A stretch of DNA of 64,000 nt from JAOAPG01 sp963791575. Lineage in GTDB: Bacteria > Acidobacteriota > Terriglobia > Terriglobales > Acidobacteriaceae. The DNA lies in contig CAWBSY010000009.1 in NCBI GenBank assembly GCA_963791575.1, positions 124,001-188,000 of the forward strand, given 5' to 3'. Positions 41,931 through 50,474 of the stretch are shown in pieces. Made by a program: the position numbers and the translations under genes. Position 1 is the first letter of the stretch. Each line of letters opens with the position of its first letter. Below the pieces are notes generated by a model. It made no database searches. It was given only the letters and a program-made list of their open reading frames with translations, and was not told the origin of the DNA.

Positions 41931-43307
41931 TTACGCGCTCAGTTGCTCCGTCATCTTGTTGATAAGCCGGTTTAGGTCTTTGTCGGTCTTTCGAACTCCG
42001 TCAATCTTGTCGACCGAATGCAGAACGGTGGTGTGATGCTTGCCGCCAAACTGACGGCCGATTTCGGGCAGCGACGCTTCCGTCAGATGTTTTGCCAGGT
42101 ACATGGCAATCTGCCGCGGATAAACAATGGCGCGCGAGTTGTTCTTCGCCTTGATCTCAACCAGCCTTAGCCCAAATTGCTCGGCCACGGCCTTTTGGAT
42201 GGACTCAATCGTCACCTTGCGGGCCTGCGAATCGATGAAGTTCTTCAGCACCTGCTGGGCATACGGTAGTGTGATTTCCGCACCGATCAGTGAAGAATGC
42301 GCTACGAGCCGGATTAGCGCTCCTTCGAGTTCGCGGACGTTGGACCGAATGTTCGAAGCAATGTAAAGCGCGACATCGGTTGGGAGAGTGACTTTCTCCT
42401 GCTCCGATTTCTTTTGCAGGATGGCTACCTTGGTTTCGAGATCAGGGGGAGCGATGTCCGCAATCAACCCCCATTCGAACCGGCTGCGCAGACGGTCTTC
42501 GATTTCGGCTAGTTCTTTTGGGGGACGATCACTGGCGATGACAATTTGCTTGTTCGAGTCATGCAGGGCGTTGAAGGTGTGGAAGAATTCTTCCTGCGTC
42601 CGCTCTTTTTGTGCGATGAACTGGATGTCGTCGATTAGAAGCACATCGACTGTCCGGAACTTGTCCCGGAAGCTGGTCATCTTGTCATAGCGCAACGAAT
42701 TGATCATGTCGTTGGTGAACTTGTCGGTGGAGACATAGCAGATGGCCGACTGCGGCTGCCGCCGCTTGATCTCGTGTCCGATGGCCTGCATCAGGTGAGT
42801 CTTGCCCATGCCAACCCCGCCATAAAGAAACAGCGGGTTATAGGCTTTCGAAGGACGCTCGGCAACCGCCTGGCATGCGGCATGCGCGAATTGGTTTCCG
42901 CTGCCGATTACGAATGCGTCAAATGTGTAGCGCGGATTCAATTGCGCGGCACTGTCCCAATCGAAGCGCGCCTGCGATGGCGAGGCTGCGGGTGGAGCAT
43001 GAAACGTAAGGCCGCCGTCGTGACGTACCGGAGTCGCGGCAGGATCATCTTCGGGCGTTACAAACTGCACGTCCTGATATTCGAGGCCGAGATTGTCCAG
43101 GGCTTCCTGAATCACGTCGGCGTACTTGTCGCCTACGTGGCGGAACTCAGCCGTCGGCACGCGCACAAACAGAACCTTCCCGTTCGCGTGACTATAACGT
43201 GTTGGTTTGAGCCATGTGTCGTATGAGGTTCGATTGATCTTTTTTTCCAGCGCATCTAGAACGCGCACCCACGGATTAGGCGAAAGACTGGGAGTTGGAA
43301 CTGACAT
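41931..43307 (-). CDS. dnaA: Chromosomal replication initiator DnaA
   Basis: AAA+ initiator that melts oriC. Domain I (residues 1-80: WVRVLDALEKKINRTSYDTWLKPTRY), short linker, domain III with NPRYTFDAFVIGSGNQFAHAA, Walker A GGVGMGKTHL, Walker B DVLLIDDIQF and SRFEWGLIADI, domain IV with the DNA-binding signature IGRQFGGKHHTTVLHSVDKI. All key motifs are intact and the DNA-binding helix is standard, so binding to TTATCCACA-type boxes is expected. ATG 43307 fits the family start; an upstream in-frame ATG at 43322 adds five residues. Confidence 0.97.
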   Translation of the reverse strand: MSVPTPSLSPNPWVRVLDALEKKINRTSYDTWLKPTRYSHANGKVLFVRVPTAEFRHVGDKYADVIQEALDNLGLEYQDVQFVTPEDDPAATPVRHDGGLTFHAPPAASPSQARFDWDSAAQLNPRYTFDAFVIGSGNQFAHAACQAVAERPSKAYNPLFLYGGVGMGKTHLMQAIGHEIKRRQPQSAICYVSTDKFTNDMINSLRYDKMTSFRDKFRTVDVLLIDDIQFIAQKERTQEEFFHTFNALHDSNKQIVIASDRPPKELAEIEDRLRSRFEWGLIADIAPPDLETKVAILQKKSEQEKVTLPTDVALYIASNIRSNVRELEGALIRLVAHSSLIGAEITLPYAQQVLKNFIDSQARKVTIESIQKAVAEQFGLRLVEIKAKNNSRAIVYPRQIAMYLAKHLTEASLPEIGRQFGGKHHTTVLHSVDKIDGVRKTDKDLNRLINKMTEQLSA

Positions 43308-43785
43308 AATAAAATTCTTCAAATAGGGCTGCCTCGACGGATTGTCGCCGGGTGTTAAAACAAATTGCAGAATTTAGAAAGCTATCTTTGTGTCCAGCAA
43401 CTAGCCTCGATTGCATCGGGGAAGTTGTTACTGGGCGTGAATAAATCAGTAAGCGTGACAGTCCGGCATACTAGCACAAAAAATCTGATTTCGTGGAAAT
43501 CTTGCGACGGAGATTTTTTCATCGCAGAGATGATTCAAGACTCCTTCGAAAACTCTGTCAAGTGGCGAAATTATAACTGCCGCACGTATTGTGCAACGTG
43601 AGTTCCGATTCGATTCTCGATACACAGAGTTGTTGCTCAGCGTTCCGGAAATCAGTATGCTCGCTATGGGCGTTTGCTGCTGTGGCCTTCGTCATTTATA
43701 CTTCTAGTTCGCCCCATGGCCACAATTTTTGCCTAAGGCCAAATACTTAAACTTTATTGGTTGAAACCAGGAGCAGCAATTTTCC
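43308..43785. other. dnaA-rpmH intergenic region, candidate oriC
   Basis: A 478-base AT-richer gap between the divergent dnaA and rpmH, the usual origin position. I find no perfect TTATCCACA on either strand; the closest I noticed is CGATACACA (about 43617). There is a stem-loop with T-run (AAATCT/AGATTT, 43497-43516, then TTTC) and an rpmH promoter. Origin assignment rests on gene order only. Confidence 0.45.
43674..43702 (+). promoter_or_regulatory. Probable sigma-70 type promoter of rpmH operon
   Basis: TTGCTG (43674-43679), exactly 17 bases, TATACT (43697-43702). Transcription would start near 43709 and leave a leader of about 77 bases before rpmH. Confidence 0.5.
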
Positions 43786-43941
43786 ATGCCCAAGCGCACA
43801 TTCCAACCCAACCGACGTCACCGCTCAAAGACGCACGGTTTTCGCACGCGTATGAAGACCAAGAGCGGCCAAGCGGTGATCTCGCGTCGACGGGCTAAGG
43901 GTCGCAAACGAGTAGCGGTGAAGCCCGGCTTCCGTGAGTAG
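43786..43941 (+). CDS. rpmH: 50S ribosomal protein L34
   Basis: 51 residues: MPKRTFQPNRRHRSKTHGFRTRMKTKSGQAVISRRRAKGRKR, the strongly conserved L34 sequence, with a short C-terminal VAVKPGFRE extension. AGGAG lies 8-9 bases before the ATG. First gene of the rpmH-rnpA-yidD-yidC-khpB-mnmE cluster. Confidence 0.97.
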   Translation: MPKRTFQPNRRHRSKTHGFRTRMKTKSGQAVISRRRAKGRKRVAVKPGFRE

Positions 43942-43992
43942 AGTTCTCCGCTGTTCGGGGATGAACGAAATATCGCAGCTTGAGCTTAAGTC

Positions 43993-44454
43993 GTGAGTTG
44001 TGAACGCCATCGTTCCGATGGAAGCAGCAATCCGTCGAGCACCGGCCGTAAGACCAGGTTCCCACGCAGTGCTCATCTTCTTCGGCATGTCGATTTTGAG
44101 CGGGTTTACAAACAGGGGCGGCGGCATTTTGCTGCTCACATGACGGTTTTTTATTTGGCGCGGGCGGAGCGAGAGGAAAGCATCCGTGGGCTGCGGGTAG
44201 GATTTACCGTGAGTCGAGCACTCGGCGGAGCAGTAGATCGTAACCGGATGAGGCGACGTTTGCGCGAGGCTGTCCGATTGCAATATCCGAGTTCGAGTCC
44301 GGCAGTCGATGTGGTGATTAATCCGAAGAAATCGTTACGCACCGCTGATTTTTCTGACTTGTTGAAGGAAGTCGGGCGAGCTTTGGAAGTGATTCAGACA
44401 TACGCAGAGAAGTCCAGAAATGATCTGCCGCCCGCTCCAAGAACAGCTTTATGA
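43993..44454 (+). CDS. rnpA: Ribonuclease P protein component
   Basis: Basic protein cofactor of the tRNA 5'-processing ribozyme. Family marks: LLRHVDFERVYKQGRRHFAAHMTVFYLAR and the RNA-binding signature RVGFTVSRALGGAVDRNRMRRRLREAVR. 153 residues from GTG 43993; an N-terminal tail of about 25 residues is longer than usual, so the real start may be internal. The last four bases overlap the start of yidD. Confidence 0.93.
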   Translation: MSCERHRSDGSSNPSSTGRKTRFPRSAHLLRHVDFERVYKQGRRHFAAHMTVFYLARAEREESIRGLRVGFTVSRALGGAVDRNRMRRRLREAVRLQYPSSSPAVDVVINPKKSLRTADFSDLLKEVGRALEVIQTYAEKSRNDLPPAPRTAL

Positions 44455-44744
44455 AGCAGATTGCAAAAACCGCCGCCCTGCATGTGTTGCGCGCGTACAA
44501 GCAATTTATTTCGCCTATGTTCTTGCCGGCTTGCCGCTATGTGCCGACTTGCTCGGAGTACGCAATGGAAGCGGTCGACATTCACGGCGTAGTTCGCGGC
44601 GGTGTCATAGCTCTTGGGCGAGTGCTTCGTTGCCATCCATTTTCGAAGGGCGGATACGACCCGGTGGTCGCTCCGAGATGTTCGAACCGAGGATGTTCCA
44701 ACCCAGTTGGTGATGTTCATGAAGCCGAACTTTGCAGTCACTGA
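44451..44744 (+). CDS. yidD: Membrane protein insertion efficiency factor YidD
   Basis: 97 residues: ALHVLRAYKQFISPMFLPACRYVPTCSEYAMEAVDIHGVVRGGVIALGRVLRCHPFSKGGYDPV, the complete YidD motif with its three Cys. An amphipathic membrane-associated protein that helps YidC-dependent insertion. ATGA overlap with rnpA. The C-terminal 20 residues are variable. Confidence 0.95.
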   Translation: MKQIAKTAALHVLRAYKQFISPMFLPACRYVPTCSEYAMEAVDIHGVVRGGVIALGRVLRCHPFSKGGYDPVVAPRCSNRGCSNPVGDVHEAELCSH

Positions 44745-44754
44745 GTAAGCTAAA

Positions 44755-46521
44755 TTGCCAGAATTTCAGAACCCTAATCAAGATCCCGGAATGGAGCGGC
44801 GGCTTCTTATAGTCTTCGCGCTCACTTTTCTTGTCATCATCGCTTTCCAGCCGCTTCTCAAGAAATATTTCCCGCAGAGCGCGACGCCTCCTGCACAGAC
44901 CCAGCAAGCTCAAAATCAGAACCAGATACAGAACTCGAATCAACCGACTGCAACAAGCAGCGTGGCAGCGGCGCAGACTCAATCTGCTGTTCCAGTGTCA
45001 GGCAAGGGCAAACAAGCCAATGCAGAAGCCGAGACCATCGTAGAGAATGATTTTTATCGCATCACCTTCACCAACCGCGGCGCCCAGGTCAAATCGTGGA
45101 TTTTGAAGAAGTTTGATGACGATAAAGGGCAGCCCCTGGATTTAGTGCATCACGTTGCGGCCGAAAAATACGGGTATCCGTTATCGCTATTTACCTACGA
45201 TGAAACTCTCCGGAACAGACTGAATTCGCTTCTGTACGTCGATTCTGCGCCGGGAACGTTGAAGGCCCCCAGCGATCTCACTTTCGAGTATTCCGATCAG
45301 GACCTCACAGTTCGTAAGACCTTTCACTTCGACCAGACTTACGTGATCCAAGTGGTCACGTCGGTTGTCTCGAAAGGCAGTCAGGTGGAAGCTCTACCTA
45401 TGTGGCCTGCTGGTTTTGGCGACCAGATTACTCCCGCTTCTTATGCGTCCGCCAAAATCGAGTATCAGTACAACGACAATATCGAACGTTTGGCGCTCAA
45501 GAAAGTTACAGGAGGCGGCACTCTTCAGGGCCCATTTAATTGGATCGGCGTGACCGACCAATATTTCGGCGCCATATTCATTCCGCAAGATCCGCAGAAC
45601 GTTGTTGCAGTCACCCTGCACAACACAATCGATGTTCCCAAGGACCCGCAGAAGCCGAACCCGCAAGACACGATCAAAGCCGATGTGCTGGGCGTTGCAG
45701 TTGGCAATCCGAAAGGACCGAGCGACGAGCGGATGTATGTAGGACCAAAGTCACTCCAGGTTGTGGAGTCCGTCCCCGTGCCTGGGATTAGGGGCACGGA
45801 CCCAGACCTTCGCTCTTTGGTGAATTTCGGATTCTTTCACATCATTGCTCGTCCGCTGTTCGTCTGGCTTAAGTGGACATACGATCACGTGGTTCACAAC
45901 TGGGGATGGGCGATTGCGCTCCAGACCTTGATCATAAATCTGGCGCTCCTGCCGTTGCGTATTTCTAGTATGAAATCCGCGCTGAAGATGCAGAAGATTC
46001 AGCCGCAGATGAATTCCATCAAAGATAAATATAAGAAGTACACCATGCGCGATCCGCGGAAAGCCGAGATGAATCAGGAGATCGCGGCGCTCATGAAGCA
46101 GGAAGGTGTGAGTCCGGCGGGAGGCTGTTTGCCGCTGTTGATTCAGATGCCGTTTCTGTTTGCGTATTATGGGATGCTCGGCGCGGCGCTCGATCTTCGC
46201 CATGCGCACTGGCTCTGGGTTCCCGATTTATCATCGCCCGATCCTTTGCGAATCCTGCCCATCGCGGTTATCGTTACCATGCTATTCACCCAGCGCATGA
46301 CACCGCAGGCGGGGATGGATCCGCAACAGCAGAAGATGATGAACCTCATGATGCCGGTGATGCTGGGCATTATGAGTTGGAGTCTGGCTGCTGGCTTGAC
46401 GCTCTACTGGTCAGAGGGCAGTTTGATTGGAATCGTGCAGCAGTACGTAATGAACAAGACTAAACTGGGTCGCGAAATGCGCGAGATGGCGCTGAAGAGA
46501 GCGCGTAAGAAAGAAAAGTAG
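44755..46521 (+). CDS. yidC: Membrane protein insertase YidC
   Basis: 588 residues, the Gram-negative long form. N-terminal helix RRLLIVFALTFLVIIAFQPLL, Gln/Asn-rich linker, a large periplasmic beta domain (FYRITFTNRGAQVKSWILKKF ... VGPKSLQVVE), then the conserved insertase core with TM2-TM6: WGWAIALQTLIINLALLPLRISSMKSALKMQKIQPQM, GGCLPLLIQMPFLFAYYGML, LTLYWSEGSLIGIVQQYVMN. The start is TTG 44755 or ATG 44791; neither has a strong ribosome-binding site. Basic C-tail (KRARKKEK) for ribosome contact. Confidence 0.95.
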   Translation: MPEFQNPNQDPGMERRLLIVFALTFLVIIAFQPLLKKYFPQSATPPAQTQQAQNQNQIQNSNQPTATSSVAAAQTQSAVPVSGKGKQANAEAETIVENDFYRITFTNRGAQVKSWILKKFDDDKGQPLDLVHHVAAEKYGYPLSLFTYDETLRNRLNSLLYVDSAPGTLKAPSDLTFEYSDQDLTVRKTFHFDQTYVIQVVTSVVSKGSQVEALPMWPAGFGDQITPASYASAKIEYQYNDNIERLALKKVTGGGTLQGPFNWIGVTDQYFGAIFIPQDPQNVVAVTLHNTIDVPKDPQKPNPQDTIKADVLGVAVGNPKGPSDERMYVGPKSLQVVESVPVPGIRGTDPDLRSLVNFGFFHIIARPLFVWLKWTYDHVVHNWGWAIALQTLIINLALLPLRISSMKSALKMQKIQPQMNSIKDKYKKYTMRDPRKAEMNQEIAALMKQEGVSPAGGCLPLLIQMPFLFAYYGMLGAALDLRHAHWLWVPDLSSPDPLRILPIAVIVTMLFTQRMTPQAGMDPQQQKMMNLMMPVMLGIMSWSLAAGLTLYWSEGSLIGIVQQYVMNKTKLGREMREMALKRARKKEK

Positions 46522-46593
46522 CTATCAGCCTTCAGCTCAGATCTTAGTGAGAGCTGCCGGAGTGAACGAGTTAGCAGTTAGGAGCAAAAGAGA

Positions 46594-47121
46594 ATGGCAA
46601 TCCCCGACAAAATCGCCGCCGCAAACAAGATTAACGAATTTCTTCGCAGTGTCATTGCGCTCGGCGGCTTTCGTTTGAAGTACCGCATCACGGTCGATCC
46701 TCCGCTTCCGGAAGAACGCGACTGGGAACGTCCGGAAATTCTGGTAGAACTTGTCGGTCCGGATTCGACGTTAATTCTTGAGCGTGGCGGGGAGCTTCTG
46801 CGGTCCCTCGAACTGCTGGCAATCGAGATGCTTCGCCTACCAGGTAACGAGCACGAGAAGGTCCGCTTCGATTGCATGAACAGCCGGGCCATGCGGCTGG
46901 AAGAGTTGCGTCTGTCAGCGAATGTTGCCGCCGAGAAGGTGAGAAAGAGTGGTACCCCCTACGAATTTGCGCCGATGTCCTCCCGCGAACGAAGAATCGT
47001 TCACCTCGCGTTACGCGATTTCGACGATCTCCACACTGAGAGCCAGGGCGAGGGTGGCCGCCGCTGCCTGGTGGTTTATCCCAAGAACTACAAACCTGTG
47101 AGTAAGCCAGCGCTCAGGTAG
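46594..47121 (+). CDS. khpB: RNA-binding protein KhpB/Jag-like (R3H domain)
   Basis: 175 residues. The position after yidC and the C-terminal R3H domain (EFAPMSSRERRIVHLALRDFDDLHTESQGEGGRRCLVVYPKN, with the Arg-x3-His core) identify the Jag/SpoIIIJ-associated family. The middle (ILERGGELLRSLELLAIEMLRLPGNEHEKVRFDCMNSR) is the KH-like segment. The N-terminal Jag_N domain is absent, so this is a short form. TTAGGAG precedes the ATG. Confidence 0.88.
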   Translation: MAIPDKIAAANKINEFLRSVIALGGFRLKYRITVDPPLPEERDWERPEILVELVGPDSTLILERGGELLRSLELLAIEMLRLPGNEHEKVRFDCMNSRAMRLEELRLSANVAAEKVRKSGTPYEFAPMSSRERRIVHLALRDFDDLHTESQGEGGRRCLVVYPKNYKPVSKPALR

Positions 47122-47196
47122 TTGGTCGATTGAACTTGTTTATCTGAGCTGTTCTTCCTAGGAACTCTTGCGAACTCGTTTCGCTACAATCTCCAA

Positions 47197-48600
47197 GTGA
47201 ACCTCGACGACACCATCGTCGCGATCGCCACCCCTTCGGGCCGAGGAGGAATCGGCGTGGTTCGTCTTGCCGGTCCGGAAGCGCGCGCCATTGTCGAGCC
47301 GATGCTGCGGCTGAAACACGAACTTGAGCCCGGACGTGCCATATTCGGGGAGTTGATCGAACCGGAAGTTCGCTCAGAAACAGGTGATGTAGATACAGCC
47401 GCCTCCAGCGAGCCATCTGATTCAGTTCATCGCATCGATGAAGTTGTCGTCACGTATTTCGCGAAGCCCCACTCCTATACGACGGACGACATCATCGAAA
47501 TTTCCGCGCACGGATCTCCGGTGGTTCTTCGGCATATTGTCGAGCTCGCCCTCGCTCGCGGTGCACGTCTGGCCGAACCTGGCGAGTTCACCATGCGGGC
47601 CTTTCTCAATGGACGCATCGATCTCACTCAAGCAGAAGCTGTCCGGGATCTGATCGATTCCCAGACTTTGTATCAGGCAAAGATCGCGGCCCAGCAGCTC
47701 GAAGGAGCTCTCTCTCGCCGCTTGCAACCCACCAAGCAAAAATTGATCGAGTTGATCGCGACGCTCGAAGCTGGAATTGATTTTGCGGAAGATGATATTT
47801 CTGTTCTTCCCGCCAGCGCGATCCTTGAACGCATCATGAGCATCCTCACACCGCTCGAAGAGCTTGCAAAATCGTTCGCATATGGAAAGCTCGTCCATGA
47901 AGGTTTGACGTTGGCGATTGTCGGCCGTCCCAATGTTGGGAAATCGAGCCTCTTCAATTGTCTCGTCGAACGCGAGCGCGCCATCGTGACGGCTACTCCC
48001 GGCACCACGCGCGACTTGGTAACAGAAACCGTGGCTATCGGTGGGATTCCAGTCAAACTTGTCGACACTGCCGGAATTCGTCGGGCCCTCGATGAGGCGG
48101 AAAGTATCGGAATTCGCAAATCCATGGAAGCGCTGGCCGACGCCGATCTTGTCCTGATTGTGCTTGATGCTTCGCAGGAAATTGTTGCCGAAGATCAAGA
48201 GCTGCTGGATCAGGTCGCGGGGCGTCCATCGATTGTGGTCAGGAATAAGTGCGATCTCGGAACCCTGGACAATGATTTGATGCGACATAGCGTGAGAACC
48301 TCGGCTACGACCGGTCAGGGTATTCCCGAATTGCGAGATGAGATTCTACGTAGCGTCGGCGGAGAATCAGGAGCACAAGCCGAGAGCGGCTTCCTCACTA
48401 ATGTTCGGCATCAATCGCGTGTCCGTGAATCGATCAGTGCATTGCAGGCTGCTCAAACCGCAGTGAAGAATAGGATTCCGCACGAGATGGTTCTGCTCGA
48501 TCTCTACAGCGCCCTTCGAGCCCTGGATGAAATAACGGGAGCGACTACGAACGACGACATTCTGAATTTGATCTTCAGCACCTTCTGTATTGGAAAGTAG
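47197..48600 (+). CDS. mnmE: tRNA uridine-34 modification GTPase MnmE
   Basis: GTPase that with MnmG makes 5-carboxymethylaminomethyl-type modification of the tRNA wobble uridine. N-terminal folate-binding domain TIVAIATPSGRGGIGVVRLAGPEA and LRHIVELALARGARLAEPGEFTMRAFLNGRIDLTQAEAVRDLI; G domain with GRPNVGKSSLFN (G1), TPGTTRD (G2), DTAGIR (G3), NKCD (G4); C-terminal CIGK with the catalytic Cys. 467 residues, GTG start 47197. Residues 63-72 form a small variable insert. Confidence 0.96.
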   Translation: MNLDDTIVAIATPSGRGGIGVVRLAGPEARAIVEPMLRLKHELEPGRAIFGELIEPEVRSETGDVDTAASSEPSDSVHRIDEVVVTYFAKPHSYTTDDIIEISAHGSPVVLRHIVELALARGARLAEPGEFTMRAFLNGRIDLTQAEAVRDLIDSQTLYQAKIAAQQLEGALSRRLQPTKQKLIELIATLEAGIDFAEDDISVLPASAILERIMSILTPLEELAKSFAYGKLVHEGLTLAIVGRPNVGKSSLFNCLVERERAIVTATPGTTRDLVTETVAIGGIPVKLVDTAGIRRALDEAESIGIRKSMEALADADLVLIVLDASQEIVAEDQELLDQVAGRPSIVVRNKCDLGTLDNDLMRHSVRTSATTGQGIPELRDEILRSVGGESGAQAESGFLTNVRHQSRVRESISALQAAQTAVKNRIPHEMVLLDLYSALRALDEITGATTNDDILNLIFSTFCIGK

Positions 48601-48602
48601 CT

Positions 48603-49250
48603 TTAGAGCTTAGGACATTGCACTACCACCGGCTGGTCCCCGACATCTACGTCTTCATTACAGTCGCATTTGTGCGACTTGACGCTGACGGAGTGTCGTC
48701 CCTTTGAAACCACAAAATCCCGATCTGTTATTCCCTTGGCAGCCGAATCAATGACAATCCGGGCTCCCCGCGGAAAAGAAGTCACAGACAATGCCCCGGG
48801 ATCGCGCAGCACTTTGTCAAAGAAACTAGCGAATGACTGGTTGCGCACGTCTTTGGACCCAATCGTCACTTTGCTTGTCGAGCTTTCGTGCCAGTCCGCG
48901 TCGGCTAATTTCTTGTCCCGTATGTCCGCAAGATACGACTTAACAACGAATTCTGCCTTTTGGTTTGTATCCCAGTTCCGGATGGACATCTTGCTGATAG
49001 CCGACTCTTGACGCAGAACGTCCGCCTTGATTGCTGCGGCTGCGCTGGGCTGAAGAATTACTAGGCCTTCGTTATCATTCCGCCAGTCACTTACTGACAT
49101 AGCTATGGCATTGCTATCCGTTTGCGCACTGGCTTTCAGCCCTTTTTGCGCCGGAAGTCGGAATAGAAATCCAAAGCCGAACACCGCGAAAATAATCCCC
49201 ATGCTTCCGATAACAGAGGGGCTTATACGAAAAAAGTTAAATGCTTTCAC
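48603..49250 (-). CDS. Membrane-anchored protein with PEGA-like end, unknown function
   Basis: 215 residues from GTG 49250, which has AAGGAG 6 bases upstream, just after the stop of the preceding gene. One N-terminal transmembrane segment (VIGSMGIIFAVFGFGFLFRL), then an extracytoplasmic domain with FVVKSYLADIRDKKLADADWHESSTSK and a C-terminal part (FPRGARIVIDSAAKGITDRDFVVSKGRHSVSVKSHKCDCNEDVDV) that follows the PEGA pattern, with a Cys pair. Family is not named with confidence. It forms a two-gene unit with the four-helix protein upstream. Confidence 0.65.
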   Translation of the reverse strand: MKAFNFFRISPSVIGSMGIIFAVFGFGFLFRLPAQKGLKASAQTDSNAIAMSVSDWRNDNEGLVILQPSAAAAIKADVLRQESAISKMSIRNWDTNQKAEFVVKSYLADIRDKKLADADWHESSTSKVTIGSKDVRNQSFASFFDKVLRDPGALSVTSFPRGARIVIDSAAKGITDRDFVVSKGRHSVSVKSHKCDCNEDVDVGDQPVVVQCPKL

Positions 49251-49260
49251 GGTAAGCTCC

Positions 49261-49707
49261 TTAGCATGCAAAAACAAAATCCACAAGTGCGACTATGGAA
49301 ACAAAGAACATTGAGAATTGCATCAGGTTCGTGCCAGCTATAAGGGAGTTATCTAGATTGAAAAAATGATTGCTCAACATCCAGATCACGTATCTGTAGG
49401 ATAGATATCCAAAATAAAGGGACAGTGCACAAGCGGCGGCGGCCACTACAAGCTGTGGGGATGGTCCCTGGTTCATTTTGCGCCGTTCTTTTATAAAGGC
49501 CCCTACCCCTCCTAGGGCGAGGGTGGCGAGACCTGCGAGTAGGCCATTCATTTGCAAAAAAGTATCAACTTGTTTTTCCTGGAGATTCGACAGACTGTCG
49601 ACTTTATCTTCGACGAAGGGTGCATGGTCCATCACATAGTTAAATAGGAACAACCCTGCAACGAGGGCAGCAACGGCAGGATACAGAATGAATCTAGTCT
49701 GAGTCAT
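49261..49707 (-). CDS. Four-helix membrane protein, unknown function
   Basis: 148 residues from ATG 49707. Hydrophobic segments: FILYPAVAALVAGLFLFNYV, LLAGLATLALGGVGAFI, LVVAAAACALSLYFGYL and MQFSMFFVSIVALVDFVFA. It has no recognisable catalytic motif. Its TAA is followed directly by the ribosome-binding site of the PEGA-like gene, so the two are likely co-transcribed. The longer frame from 49791 adds an unlikely leader. The pair sits between mnmE and ruvA. Confidence 0.6.
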   Translation of the reverse strand: MTQTRFILYPAVAALVAGLFLFNYVMDHAPFVEDKVDSLSNLQEKQVDTFLQMNGLLAGLATLALGGVGAFIKERRKMNQGPSPQLVVAAAACALSLYFGYLSYRYVIWMLSNHFFNLDNSLIAGTNLMQFSMFFVSIVALVDFVFAC

Positions 49708-49826
49708 GCAGGTTCGCTTCGAGAAAACAAAGGGGCTGATGGATTTAGAGAATAGCTCAATGAGAGACGATGTCAAGTAATCTAGGCCCAAGGCTGATCT
49801 TGAAACGTTTTATCGGGTCTGGGAGA

Positions 49827-50408
49827 CTATTTCGACAATGCTCCGAGTGCTTCCCGGAACATCGCGTCGAAGGGCTGGCCTTTGTTGACACTCGACAATG
49901 ACTTCTCGGCCGCCGACCGCTGATAACCAAGATTTATGAGGGCCGACAGTACGTCTTCTTCGACCGCGCTGAGTGACGGAGTCGCGCTGATCGCCGATGA
50001 ATCCTGTGTAGGCAGCTTGTCTCGCAATTCCAGCACCATTCGCTCTGCGGTCTTTTTACCGACACCTGGAATCTTTGTCAGGCGGGCGATGTCATTGCCG
50101 CGAATTGCGCCAATCATCGACTCCGCGGGCATGCCACTCAGAACCGTGATCGCGAGTTTAGGACCAATGCCGTTGACACTAATCAGTTTTTCAAACAATT
50201 TCTTTTCGGATGGCTGCAAGAAACCGTAGAGCGCAATCTGATCTTCGCGTACATGGGTATGTATGTTGAGTGCGACCTCATTGCCAACGCCCGGCAGATC
50301 GGAATAAGTTGGCACGCTGATGGTCACGTCGTATCCGACGCCCGCAGCCTCAACGATCGCCTGGTTGGGTTGTTTAGCGAGAAGCTTTCCGCGTAAATGA
50401 GCAATCAT
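49827..50408 (-). CDS. ruvA: Holliday junction branch migration protein RuvA
   Basis: 193 residues: domain I MIAHLRGKLLAKQPNQAIVEAAGVGYDVTIS ... FLQPSEKKLFEKLISVNGIGPKLAITVLSG with the helix-hairpin-helix motifs, second HhH IPGVGKKTAERMVLELRDKL, and C-terminal domain III VLSALINLGYQRSAAEKSL, which contacts RuvB. Binds four-way junctions. ruvB is 1.6 kb upstream on the same strand, separated by an amidohydrolase gene. Confidence 0.96.
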   Translation of the reverse strand: MIAHLRGKLLAKQPNQAIVEAAGVGYDVTISVPTYSDLPGVGNEVALNIHTHVREDQIALYGFLQPSEKKLFEKLISVNGIGPKLAITVLSGMPAESMIGAIRGNDIARLTKIPGVGKKTAERMVLELRDKLPTQDSSAISATPSLSAVEEDVLSALINLGYQRSAAEKSLSSVNKGQPFDAMFREALGALSK

Positions 50409-50474
50409 GCTGGAAACATTCTAGACTCTCTGGTCCTCGCCTTTGATTTCGATGGAAGTCCGAAGCAGCGGACT

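Noticed and set aside
43497..43519. Terminator for a plus-strand gene upstream of rpmH
   Set aside because: The stem is only 6 bp and no gene lies upstream on that strand; kept only as a note in the candidate-origin entry.
47422..48288. 288-codon minus-strand frame opposite mnmE
   Set aside because: mnmE motifs are complete on the plus strand and the antisense frame has no domain signature.
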